A stretch of 64,000 nt of DNA from Branchipolynoe longqiensis. Its lineage: Eukaryota; Annelida; Polychaeta; Phyllodocida; Polynoidae. A model generated the notes under the pieces. The model worked only from the letters and a program-made list of their open reading frames with translations. It did not search any database and was not told the DNA's origin. Where the stretch lies: positions 91,203,990-91,267,989 of the forward strand of contig CM059193.1 in the NCBI GenBank assembly GCA_030323885.1. The letters run 5' to 3'. Within the stretch, counting starts at the first letter, position 1. Each line of letters opens with the position of its first letter. A program made the position numbers and the translations under genes. Shown piece after piece: positions 54,864-64,000 of the stretch.

Positions 54864-54880
54864 CTGTCAATGGTAATGAA
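54864..54880. other. 17-bp SINE-C target duplication (right)
   Basis: CTGTCAATGGTAATGAA. Confidence 0.85.
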
Positions 54881-55164
54881 TGACAGAATGGGAATGAAGA
54901 CCACATAAGCCTTCCTGTTTACGCATTCAATAAAGGCAGCCATTGAGTGTCTGATTGCAGCCCCCGCGTCTGGCTTTCCCCATCCAGAAGATTACTACAC
55001 CATGCTAATGCAATGATTGCAGTTTATCGTAGGCATCTACATAACCAGGGATTATTAGCGTACTGACGCTCCATTATGGCCACATCTTTTAATGGCAATT
55101 TTGTGGAGAGTTAAAGAACCATCAGCATCATCATCATCATCATCCAAGTGCAGTTTACTTAGTA

Positions 55165-55500
55165 CAGTACAACCCCGTTAAACCAAGCTCCGTTAAACTA
55201 AACGATCAGTTAATCCAGACTTGTTTGGTGGCCAGGCAAAATCATTTATCATATAAAAAAGTTGGTTAAACCAAATTCAGTTCATCCAAATTATCGGTTA
55301 ATCCAAACAAAATTGTTGGACCTTAGGCCACTTTCAGTAGGGTTAAACCAAACTGTCATGTGGTTATAACTATAAGGTTATCTGAAACCCCACCAACTCT
55401 TTGTATATGATAAATGGTAGTATTTTGCCGGGCAGCCGAAAAACGTTTGGATTAACCGATCGTTTTGGTTAACCAAGCTTGGTTTAACATGGTTATATTG
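55165..55500. mobile_element. 336-bp MITE, TA target, pogo-like ends
   Basis: Left CAGTACAACCCCGTTAAACC, right end complement CAATATAACCATGTTAAACC; the match extends to AAGC. TA on both sides. Internal GGTTAATCCAAAC repeats are typical of pogo/Tigger-derived MITEs. Confidence 0.75.
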
Positions 55501-55632
55501 TATATGCATAACAAGCAAGTATCCATATACATTGTATATTACACTCATAATGCACCTGTGTCTTTGCCAAAGCCAAGTCAAAGTCGAACCCAAAGCTCGG
55601 TTAAACCAATGATCGGTTAATCAAACCAAATT

Positions 55633-55880
55633 TGTAGGGTACCGACTTGTGACAGTGCACACTCATGGGGAAATCAGGAGGCCAGCACCATGATCCAATA
55701 TCCCACTCAGTCACATTATGCTGACAGTGAACTAACCAGCCCTTTCCATATCCTTGTAATGCTGAGCGCCAGGCTAGGACAGGCCAGATATCAACTTATT
55801 GGTTTGACTCAGCAGGGTTCGAATCCAACGATCTACAAACACGGGAGACGGACGATCGACATTCCGCGATCCCGTCTATA
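55633..55880 (-). mobile_element. SINE-A copy, minus strand
   Basis: GGTACCGACTTGTGACAGTG to the head with CAGGGTTCGAATCC (complement) near 55815; lacks part of the TATAAAG core. Confidence 0.8.
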
Positions 55881-56254
55881 TAAGTATATTATATTATATA
55901 TAATTAAAAGGGGAAGGTCTAATGTATGCTAATGAAACAATCGGACCACCTCTTGGTAATGTGGTTATGTATAACCCTTATGACGTCATTGTGTCCATGT
56001 GGTTACGCAATATCAATAATAAATTCAGTTTCAGTGTGTCCACTTCCTCCACATATTACACTGACCAAGTTGAAATGATACAGTCCTGTGCAGTTTCCAC
56101 CATATTTGTAAATGGGTCCATTCTCTGAAAATGGGCATCAACATGTGAAATGGAGACCAAAAGTAAAACCATTCCAATTAATAGCAGAAAACATTCCAAA
56201 TAATAGCATAATGAATATCTTAGTAATGCTCATGTTAGTAATGAGGACAACGGG
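55881..56254. repeat. Dispersed repeat, related to 62340-62480
   Basis: The right part shares with 62340-62480 the phrases ATTCCAAATAATAG, GGAGACCAAAAGT and CCATTCTCTGAAAATGGGCA. No coding frame. Confidence 0.55.
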
Positions 56255-56277
56255 AGAGAATACTAGATAGCCTCCTG

Positions 56278-57924
56278 GCAGAAGAGATTAACAACTACTT
56301 TATTGATGTAGGTGAGAATCTTGCCAGAAAGTTTGACCAGGCTGTAGACAGTCAGGACACCTACCCGGTCACCACCAATGATCAGACATATGATTTGACT
56401 GAGATAACACAGGAGCAAATCCTCAGAAAGGTCAATGCTGCATCAGCATATAAGTCATCTGGCATTAAAGACATCAGCTCCGCCCTAATGAAGGTTTCAA
56501 TTACTGCACTTATAAATGAATTTGCTCACCTGTATAACCTAGTGGTCAACACTGGTATTTTTCCGGAAAGCTGGAAACTAGCTACAGTTTCACCCATCCC
56601 AAAATCCAATAACCCAAGATACTGTATTGAGCTAAGCCCAATATCTATTCTCCCTCTTCCTAGCAAAATCATAGAACAAATAATACATGATGAGATAACA
56701 ACATTTTTAGAGTCTTCAAAATACCTAACCACCCAACAAAATGGATTTAGAAAAGACAGATCAACAACTAGGGCATTGGCCTCTCTTATGGATGAGTTAT
56801 TGACCAACATGGACAAAGGTTAATTTACAATTGCAGTATACCTCGACTTCAATAAAGCTTTCGATACAATTGACCATAGAATACTATTGCAGAAAATCCA
56901 GAAAGCAGGATTGGGGAAGAAAACATGTACATTGATGGCCAACTACTTAACTAATAGGAAACAATACACACAACTTAATGACACTGAGTCAACCATCAGG
57001 ACTATTAAAACGGGAGTTCCGCAGGGTTCAACCCTGGGCCGCCTTCTGTTTTTAATCTTTATAAATGATTTACCCCAAGTATCAGAGGATGCAACATTCA
57101 CATTATTTGCAGACGATGCAGCACTCACAGTACACAATAAAGATTTCCCAATAGCAACCAATCAGGTTCGGACAGTGCTGACCAGGGTTAACATTTGGTG
57201 TAGTGAAAACAAACTATCCCTTAACACCAATAAAACCGAGTTTGTCATTTATGGCACCAAAGCAAGGAAGGCAAGGGCACAACCCATAACACTGCAAATT
57301 GGCGGAAATCAAATTAAGGAGGCAAGTGCATACAGGTACTTAGGATCAGTGATTGATTCTACCTTAAATGGGAATCAACAGCTGGCGAGACTAACTCAAT
57401 CATTGGCACTAAAAATGACTACAATCAGGTAGATGCGGAGCTTCATAAGCGAAAACACTGCCCTACTGCTGTATAAATCAACAGTTCTACCAATAATAGA
57501 CTATAATGATATAATTTATGGATTGCTCACAAAGCAGCAACTGACTAAGCTACAAAGGATCCAAAACCAGGCGTTAAGAACAATTTATTGGGGCAAAACA
57601 CTAAGTGCACAGGAAATGCATGACACAGCAAACCTAGATTACCTAATGGTTAGAAGAGATTCACATCTCCTATCACTTATGTACAGAAGAGCCAGAGATA
57701 CCCAATATATAGAAAACACAAAAAGGAATACTAGATGGGCTGATTCCACTCTACTCAAAGTCCCCAAGCCTTCCACAAACAAACTAATTAAAGCACCAAT
57801 TTACAAAGGCAGCATGATGTGGAACAACCTACCAACCAGAACCAGGGCAGCGTCCTCTTACCTAGAATTTAAAAACTCACTAAGAGTACATCGGATTGGG
57901 CAGGCCCTTATGCAGTTGCAGTAA
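56278..57924 (+). pseudogene. LINE-3 reverse transcriptase with two in-frame stops
   Basis: One reading phase from 56278 to 57924, interrupted by TAA at 56821 and TAG at 57430. Motifs: ESWKLATVSPIPKSNN, GFRKDRSTTRALASLMDELL, VYLDFNKAFDTIDHRIL (catalytic Asp), TGVPQGSTLGRLLFLIFIND, TLFADDAALTV (FADD box), YRYLGSVIDSTL, then a C-terminal thumb-like region to MQLQ. Phase is kept throughout, so only two substitutions separate it from an open frame. CR1/Jockey/L2-type by motif style; clade not resolved. Confidence 0.88.
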
Positions 57925-57988
57925 AGTAAGTTCCATGGCGTCACCATACCGTAAGTGGCAGACCACCAAACCCTCAGCCTCGGTTTCT

Positions 57989-58012
57989 CTCCCCCCCCCC
58001 CCCCCCCCCAGC
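57989..58012. repeat. Poly-C run in the LINE-3 3' UTR
   Basis: About 18 consecutive C, then AGCCCCCAC. Assembly length may be unreliable. Confidence 0.8.
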
Positions 58013-58739
58013 CCCCACTTTTTAAATTTGTTGCTGTTCCTCTGTTATCTCCAGTCAACCATATACTATGACAGAGACAGCCCAGGTAAAAATGTAAAAT
58101 GTAAGACCTAAATGCACTGGGATTGGTCCCACTGCTTCACTGGTCACAGATGGTCCAGTGTATTATTAGCAACCCCACCCCAACAACATAATTCATAAAC
58201 TCACATAACTAGCTACATTAGAGTTACACTAGAATTTTCCTAACAAACCAACATTTATACACCGCTTGCCTAACTGCAACTGAACATTCAAACTTAGTAC
58301 AAATTTACCAACTGAATACAGCAGATAACTTCTGCTTACATTCTAAATACTATGTAAATAATCACATTGATCTGACTAATATTGATCTGGTTATACGACA
58401 CTACTGTACCATATTGTTATGGAACTTTTGGGTTTCAGAATTTCATTGTGTTACATGGTGCAAATTGTCTATTCAACAAGTATTGTATACCTTATTATAT
58501 ATACCTTTTGTGTAAATAACCCTGACTTGAAAAATGGCTGGAAGACCAGTGCTTCGGCACTGACAATAGACTTATTCAGCAGAATAAACATATTTACCAC
58601 AACAACAAAAATCCATGTTTATATGAACGTTCAGATCTTGTGCATAATTATGGCAGAGTTGAAAAAAAGCTATTTCGGTACTTTCTTTTCTTTTAAAATT
58701 GTTTGTTGGTGTACATCAGTTGATTAAGCATCGTAAATA

Positions 58740-58875
58740 TGAATCGTGGTAAATCGGTATACGTTGAAAGTAAGAAAAGAACTTGCTGCCTACTGGATTC
58801 GAACCTATGCCCTAACACACGGGAAAGCACTGCTCTAATGGTTGGCTGAAACCACCTGGTATATAGGTTCATATA
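58740..58875 (-). mobile_element. SINE-D copy, minus strand
   Basis: GAAAGTAAGAAAAGAACTTG, then ACTGGATTCGAACCTATGCC (complement of a box B) and ACACACGGGAAAGCACTGCT (box A side). Related to the next copy and to 60826-60990. Confidence 0.7.
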
Positions 58876-58904
58876 TATTTGCTCATAGTTATATGGGTCA
58901 AAAT

Positions 58905-59050
58905 TCTGCAATGGTGGAAGTAGGAAAAGAAGTTACGTCCCACAGGATTCGAACCCACGACCTGCCGCACGTGAATGCGCCGATTTACCGCTTTTGCCAC
59001 AGCACCCGGTATACGCATTTCAAGATGTCTGCACCTGCTTGTACATGAGC
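58905..59050 (-). mobile_element. SINE-D copy, minus strand
   Basis: ACAGGATTCGAACCCACGAC and GCCACAGCACCCGGTATA. On the minus strand the head reads GGGTGCTGTGGCAAAAGCGG with a GTGGGTTCGAATCC box B. Confidence 0.75.
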
Positions 59051-59077
59051 AACTCAGATATTTCCGACCGCTCCCAT

Positions 59078-60085
59078 CAGGGGCCATATGCAGGAGTCAG
59101 TGTTAGCAGCATTTTGTGTTAGAGCCTATTACCGTTTAGCTATCACCGACGTCGGGAACTGTGTCAAGTCGTATGCAGGAGTGTGTAACACTTTCATTAT
59201 AGCTAAACGTGAATTTATTTATAGATTTGGGAAATCCCTCTGCGTTTGTAGCCATATATTAGGCTCAAATCTATTGAATGCGATCATATTTAACAGAATT
59301 ACATATGCAATAAGTGAAATTTTATCAATTTAACCCTAAAGTCGAAGCGTTATTAAGGCTACCGTCGCATTGGTGGTGATATTAATAGTTATATTTTCGA
59401 ATCGACGAGCGTAAAGTAAACAAATGGCTAATACATTGCCGCCAATGCGTAGACGTCGGCCAGTATGGATATCGACGTCGACGCGGCGGTCGCGACGGCG
59501 GCGATATGTTTACTTTACGTTCGTCGATTCGAAATATAACTATTAATATCGCCGCCAATGCGGCGGTAGCCTTAATAACGCTTCGAATTTAGGGTTAAAT
59601 TGATAAAATTTCACTTATTGCGTATGTAATTCTGTTAAATATGACAGCATTGAATAGATTTGGGCCTAATAAACTCGCTAAACCTAATATTTCGTCGACG
59701 TCGGCCAGTATGGATGTCGACGTCGATGCGGCGGTGGCGACAGCGGCGATTTGTTTACTTTACATTCGTCGATTCGACACTATTAATATCACCGCCAATG
59801 CGGCGGTAGCGTTAATCTGGGTTCGCTTTTATGGTTAAATTGATAAAATTTCACTTATTGTGTATGTAATTCTGTTAAATATGACAGCATTGAATAGATT
59901 TGGGCATAACCTTACGCTAACACCGCCCTTAAACGTCCTATGAAACGGCCTTAGTGTCGCAGAAATTAAACGCGCAGTGTTAGGCCTATCACTGACTCGT
60001 GCATACCGACTTTTCGGCGCTAAACCCGAAATCCCCTCTAAATGCGTTTTGGCTCGCTAACACTGACTCCTGCATATGGCCCCTG
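59078..60085. mobile_element. TIR-D foldback element, 1008 bp, perfect 30-bp ends
   Basis: Both termini read CAGGGGCCATATGCAGGAGT inward and stay identical for 30 bp. Inside, arms 59262-59425 and 59505-59666 are inverted repeats of about 163 bp around a CpG-rich 79-bp centre, and a third arm (59751-59905) repeats the second directly. Terminal layout and interior sequence relate it to 53298-54739. Non-coding. No clear target duplication. Confidence 0.85.
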
Positions 60086-60388
60086 GCGGTCAACCTGGTG
60101 GTGGCAGCTGTGGCAAAAAGCCCAGCCCTAATCTCGTACTCGTTTTTTGGAAGATGGATACTTTTGGAGAAGGGTCCACAGCGAGGAAAGGAGCAAAAAG
60201 GGGTGACCACTGGGTCATATTGAGCATACCCTTGCAGGAATAGTTTCCCATTCTTTAAGTCCTGATATTGTGTGATTTAAAGAGAAGTTGATGTAGGTAA
60301 ATTTAAAATATACTTCAAGCACTTTAATCTGTGCAACTATGTCTGAACGAGAAACTACTAAATAAATAATGGGATCTTTCCATAATTT
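60086..60388. other. No recognisable feature
   Basis: Nothing recognised between the TIR-D element and the hairpins. Confidence 0.4.
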
Positions 60389-60391
60389 GAG

Positions 60392-60477
60392 CCAATCAGA
60401 CCTGTTCTTTTCGATTGCAAATGGCCGCCCCTTATGGGGACCGCCATTTGCAATAAAAAAGAATGGGTCTGATTGGC
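60392..60477. repeat. Long hairpin 1 with CCAAT/ATTGG stems
   Basis: GCCAATCAGACCTGTTCTTT... pairs with ...GGGTCTGATTGGC; the inner CAAATGGC/GCCATTTG also pairs. Arms about 36 bp. Confidence 0.85.
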
Positions 60478-60494
60478 TGACACTGAGAACTGTT

Positions 60495-60588
60495 GTCAGC
60501 CAATCAGAGCTGTTGTTTTTGATTGCAACTGGCTGCCCCCATGGAGGTGGCCATTTGCAGTAGAAAAGAACAGCTCTGATTGGCTGAC
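60495..60588. repeat. Long hairpin 2 with CCAAT/ATTGG stems
   Basis: GTCAGCCAATCAGAGCTGTT pairs with AACAGCTCTGATTGGCTGAC; the inner arms continue through TGCAACTGGC/GCCATTTGCA. The same sequence family as hairpin 1, joined by CACTGAGAACTGTT. Confidence 0.85.
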
Positions 60589-60825
60589 ACTGAGTTCTCG
60601 CAAGAACGAGAAGAGGAAAGTCCATTTCCGGCAAGTTCAAACTGGCTCAAACGAGTTCAACCGTGGCTGGTTGGGTCGCTCCGTATAGTGCTGAATATGC
60701 CTATATAAATGTTCTTTTGAGACAATGTCAACCTCCATGTCAGCATTGAGCCCTCAGACGGGCCTTGGTGGTTGGTGGGTTGGGTGGATCGTTGTTTCGA
60801 TGGCTGGCTGTGGAGGGGGATATCA

Positions 60826-60990
60826 ATTTTGCAATGGTGAAAGTAAGAAAAGAAGTTGCTGCCCACGGGATTCGAACCACATACCTCCCACACGGGAATG
60901 CGCTGCTCTATCGCTTGAGTCTAGGCACTCGGTATATACATATGTAGATGTCTGCACATGCTTGTCTGGGTCAAACATAGATAATTCGGC
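60826..60990 (-). mobile_element. SINE-D copy, minus strand
   Basis: CACGGGATTCGAACCACATA and CACACGGGAATGCGCTGCTC, then GTAGATGTCTGCACATGCTT, as in the 58.9 kb copy. Confidence 0.75.
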
Positions 60991-61029
60991 CATTATTCGA
61001 CTTTGCCTTGTAACACGGAACTGATGTAC

Positions 61030-61075
61030 GGGCCGTTATGGCCTAATGGATAAAGTGTCTGACTTCCGGTCAGAA
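61030..61075 (+). pseudogene. 5' half of a tRNA-Arg-like sequence, cut by an LTR
   Basis: GGGCCGTTATGGCCTAATGG and an anticodon arm TCTGA-CTTCCGG-TCAGA. The head is arginine-tRNA-like, but the loop in canonical register gives TCC. It stops at the LTR start; no 3' half is visible. Confidence 0.55.
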
Positions 61076-61502
61076 TGTAAATTATTCCGATTTACGGCAT
61101 CGGGGGAATGTTCTATTAGTAAACAAGTGTACTTGATCAAGCGCATATATGTAAATATATATTTGTAGGTGCTGGTGGTGCCTGAGTGGGATCTAAATAT
61201 ACATCGTGGTGCTGGCAGGGCTGGCTGTAACCACACTCAGGGCCTACCCCCCTCCCCCCCCCCCCCGCTCCCTCTGCTGGGTAGGATCACCACACTCAGG
61301 GTCAAGGTTGGTGGTGGCCAGGGGGGGGCACCATGCCTCTCACTCCCCCCCGCCTGCTGCCCGCCGCTGGTAGCCATGGGCACCAGGAATGCTGGATCCC
61401 TATTGGTAGGACCAATAATGCTTGTTTCCTATTGGAGGAAAGGGGTGGGGTGATACTCTACAATGAACCCATGTATCCATATAAATAATAAACCAGAGGA
61501 CA
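61076..61502 (+). mobile_element. LTR fragment (same family as 10339-10862)
   Basis: TGTAAATTATTCCGAT start, shared GGTGCTGGTGGTGCCTGAGT and CACTCAGGGCCTACC blocks, then TATAAATAATAAACCAGAGG; the 3' end is missing. Contains C and G runs of 9-13. Confidence 0.7.
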
Positions 61503-61724
61503 AGCACCCCAATGTCATTGTGCCAATGGAATTGTACGTCTTTTAACTGGTGTACGTCCACAAGTCGCATACAACTTACAATTAGATATATTAAAGCAAT
61601 GCCTCTCAGGAACTGAGCCACATACCCGGTTCGGTGTCGATTGAATGATTGCATCAGGGAGCCTAGGTAGTGTAATTGCCAGCATGCCATCCTTGTTTCT
61701 TTTTTCTGCTATACAGTGTACACA
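61503..61724. other. No recognisable feature
   Basis: Short unassigned spacer before the LINE-1 fragment. Confidence 0.4.
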
Positions 61725-62137
61725 CGACAGGTGAAAAAGCTGCATGCCTTCATGATGCGACATCTGTGTTTAATCATGAGGCTAACCTGGAAGGACAAAG
61801 TGACAGATAAGGAAATACTTGAATGGATGGGGCTGCCCTCTATGGAAGATCTTCTGATCAAAAAGAATCTCCGGTGGACTGGACACCTCATGAGGATGTC
61901 ATCAGACAGGCTACCAAAGCAGATACTATATTCTCAACTGTCTTCTGGTTACAGAAAGAGAGGGCACCCTTGTCTCCGGTTCAAGGATACCATCAAGAGA
62001 AACCTGAAGCTGAGAGACATTAAGACCGACTCATGGACGCAACTCTCACAGCAGAGAGCTAAATGGAGAGCGGCAGTCAAGTAATGAAAGCAGTCTTTGT
62101 CGCATCGCACCCGACAGCAAGATGATGACGATGATGA
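61725..62137 (+). mobile_element. LINE-1 3' fragment with open C-terminal frame
   Basis: Starts at TACACACGACAGGTGAAAAA, stays open to AKWRAAVK (stop about 62084) and ends in an imperfect GATGATGACGATGATGA tail. 5' truncated. Confidence 0.88.
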
Positions 62138-62339
62138 CCTGTCATTCATGTACCAATGTTTTGCCTATTCCCCTGTAATTGGCTATCTATGTTGTTGTAG
62201 ATTTTTGTTATTCAGAGGAATAAAAACACTTGAACAACAAAAAAAGATGTGTGTATATGAATCATGCTCTAGGTGCAATATTTCCCATTTGAATCACTTC
62301 CAATACAATACCATATTTGAATATTTCGTAAGAGGTCCA

Positions 62340-62480
62340 GAATTCTTCCAGTTAGCACTGTTGGAATATATTTATGGACCCTTCTCTGAACTTGGGCACC
62401 ATGTATGGCATGGAAACCAAAGGTGAAAATATTCCAAATAATAGGGGAAAACATCCAAATAATAGCAGAATCAATCTTAA
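62340..62480. repeat. Dispersed repeat, related to 56080-56215
   Basis: Shares CCCTTCTCTGAA, TTGGGCACCATGT-like and ATTCCAAATAATAG blocks. Confidence 0.55.
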
Positions 62481-62564
62481 TATGAAGATTAACATGTTGC
62501 ACATATGGAAGAGGTAACCAAACAAAGTTTCGGTTTTTGATGTTGTGTGGGACGCGCCTGTATG

Positions 62565-62975
62565 TGAGGGGTGCGGGGTGTGTGGGTGTGGGGGGGGGTG
62601 CGGGGTGTTTGGGGGTGGAGATATATGTACATCCACTATCCACCTCCTTCATCAGTACTTAGAGCTTCCCCCCTCTCACTCTTCGCCGCCTCCAATGACC
62701 ATCGAGCAACTCACCCCGCGATGCTCGAGCGGCGGGCAGTGCAGCGGCGGGCAGTGGGCTGCGGGCTGCGGGCGGCGGACGGCGGGCAGCGGGCAGCGGG
62801 TGGTGAATGGGTGGCGGGCGGTGTGTGGGGAGTGAGAGGCCGGTGGCGGGTGGCGGATGGCGGGTGGCGGGTGGCGGGCAGAGGGCGAGGCGGGGCGGCG
62901 GGCTGCAGGCAGCTGGCAGCAGGTGGCGGGGAGTGAGGGGCGGGGCGGCGGGTGGCGGGCGGGGAGTGGGTGCGT
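62565..62975. repeat. G-rich degenerate heptamer array (GCGGGCA/GCGGGTG)
   Basis: Starts with GGGTGTGGGGGGGGGTGCGG, then from 62728 GCGGGCAGTG, GCGGGCTGCGGGCGGCGG and similar units with a 7-bp rhythm. Many GGG runs on the plus strand. Open frames here are low-complexity. Confidence 0.8.
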
Positions 62976-63228
62976 ATTTCAGGATAGCGGGAAGGAGACG
63001 CTGGGTAGTGACACAGGTCTGGTTATCAACTCACATCCGGAAAGATTCCTGGTTCTCTTAATTGGAAAAGACAAGCATAACTGTATGTCAACCCCATGAT
63101 AAAGGAACAGTAATCGTGATCAAACTACTAAAAATACTCCATGACCACTGGACTATTAAACAGTGACGTTAGTATACACTTTAATGTTTGTGTGTTTAAC
63201 AATCCGCAGTATGGAAAGTAAACACACA

Positions 63229-63440
63229 GGATGGCCAAATGAGTTAGAGCGTCCGTCTCCCGTGTGGTAGATCGTGGGGTCGTGGGTTCGAATCCTGGTC
63301 GAGTCAAACCAATGACTTAAAAATTGATACTTTTCGCTTCCTAGCCAGGCGCTCAGCATTATTAGGATAGGGCAAGGAGCAGTGGAATGAGGAAGACCAA
63401 TCACCTGCGACTGAAATTTCCCCTGCTTAAACAACTAATG
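63229..63440 (+). mobile_element. SINE-A short variant
   Basis: Well-preserved head (GATGGCCAAATGAGTTAGAG, box B GTGGGTTCGAATCC) and linker, then the alternative 3' region AGCAGTGGAATGAGGAAGAC and CCTGCTTAAACAAC. Confidence 0.8.
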
Positions 63441-63597
63441 TACCAACAAAAAAGTGACTAAAGTATTACATTTCAAACAGGTGAAATAGAGCTTAGAAAT
63501 GTATGTCATAAGAGCGTACAACTGTGGTAAGATCACATGGGGTATATGATAAATAAAAGCAACAGTACACAATATTGGCACAGTTAAAAATGAAAAA

Positions 63598-64000
63598 TTA
63601 ATTGTTGGTAAAATTAATAATGAGTTGCGGATGAAATCGGAACGACTGCATGACATTCTCATTTCCAAACACATCATCTCTAACTAGCTCTAGGTGAGGA
63701 CATCTCAGCAAAATGTGATGGACTGTCAGTATGCACTGGCTGTGCTCACACTGAGGCAGATCGTCCCCGTCTAAAAGCAAATTATGTGTCAAGAATGTAT
63801 GACCAATACAGGAGCGACAAAGGATGACATTATCCCATCTTCACCATCTGTAGGAGGACTGCCAATCTCATAAAACTGGCTTCATTGTATACACATCAAC
63901 TTGTCTGGCAATGCGCCCTCACTCGGTCGAATCAAACAAAGGACTCAGCACATTGATGCGTGCTGCTACCAAGCCGGCAGCACAGTCACCCATCCCGGCA
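63598..64000 (-). pseudogene. LINE-2-like C-terminus, running off the window
   Basis: RWDNVILCRSCIGHTFLTHN then CEHSQCILTVHHILLRCPHL, the Cys/His motif of RNase H-type LINE C-termini. Upstream in the same phase VDVYTMKPVL is followed by two TGA stops (about 63868 and 63841). The element continues beyond position 64000. It is diverged from the copy at 20.4-21.5 kb. Confidence 0.8.

Larger units (their letters stand above)
56255..58605 (+). mobile_element. LINE-3: CR1/Jockey-like LINE, 5' truncated
   Basis: Begins in the linker before the reverse transcriptase and runs through a roughly 680-bp 3' UTR to AATAAACATATTTACCACAA. The same 3' end appears in reverse in each 963-bp unit and weakly at 24.4 kb. 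The endonuclease is absent. Confidence 0.85.

Overview
Eukaryotic, repeat-dominated DNA with no convincing host protein-coding gene. There is no operon-like gene packing, ribosome binding sites or bacterial-type genes. Nearly everything recognisable is a transposable element, a solo LTR, a SINE, a foldback/MITE-type element or a tandem array. The short interspersed repeat near 48.0-51.2 kb and 53.1-54.9 kb (tRNA-like head, body with a TTGCTGCTTATC motif, GTCGTTAAATAAAACAAAC end) resembles repeats I recall from mollusc genomes. A marine mollusc or another lophotrochozoan is my best guess, from memory and not from a search. Family names used here (SINE-A to SINE-D, LINE-1 to LINE-3, TIR-C, TIR-D, MITE-T, R3, R4) are local labels.

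Layout. 0-7 kb: SINE-A and SINE-B copies, TA-flanked MITEs, an old LTR with its primer site, short tandem repeats. 7.1-9.3 kb: a 30-bp minisatellite running into a G-rich heptamer array. 9.3-11.7 kb: GC-rich and AT-rich patches and a 524-bp LTR. 11.7-23.0 kb: a 38-bp satellite, continuous for about 5 kb and then broken by a nearly complete LINE-1, an RNase H-bearing LINE-2 fragment, a solo LTR and an internally deleted LINE-1. 23-29 kb: SINEs, MITE-T/R4 repeats and a 75-bp satellite. 29.5-32.1 kb: a CACTCA-rich minisatellite. 33-38 kb: SINE-A carrying two LINE-tail insertions, a TTAA-flanked TIR element, and a LINE-1 with an open 416-codon frame. 38.4-43.3 kb: a complete young Gypsy LTR retrotransposon with 114-bp LTRs and a 5-bp target duplication. 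44.4-45.1 kb: a 631-bp element with perfect 40-bp terminal inverted repeats. 47.6-51.6 kb: four tandem units of about 963 bp, each holding a tRNA-Phe(GAA)-like sequence. 51.9-54.9 kb: TIR elements, including a three-level nest (SINE, TIR-D, TIR-C). 56.2-58.6 kb: a CR1/Jockey-like LINE with two in-frame stops. 59.1-60.1 kb: a 1008-bp foldback element with perfect 30-bp termini. 60.4-60.6 kb: two adjacent long hairpins. 61-64 kb: a tRNA relic cut by an LTR, LINE-1 and LINE-2-like 3' ends, a G-rich array and a SINE.

How the parts relate. The Gypsy element encodes its own Gag, protease, reverse transcriptase, RNase H and integrase, with one frame break in integrase. LINE-1 encodes endonuclease and reverse transcriptase, but the longest copy has two single-base frame breaks. 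SINEs, LTR relics and TIR elements depend on proteins encoded elsewhere. Target duplications and nesting give a relative insertion order at several points, which is the main biological content of the window. The many long open frames in the tandem arrays arise because the repeat unit lacks stop codons.
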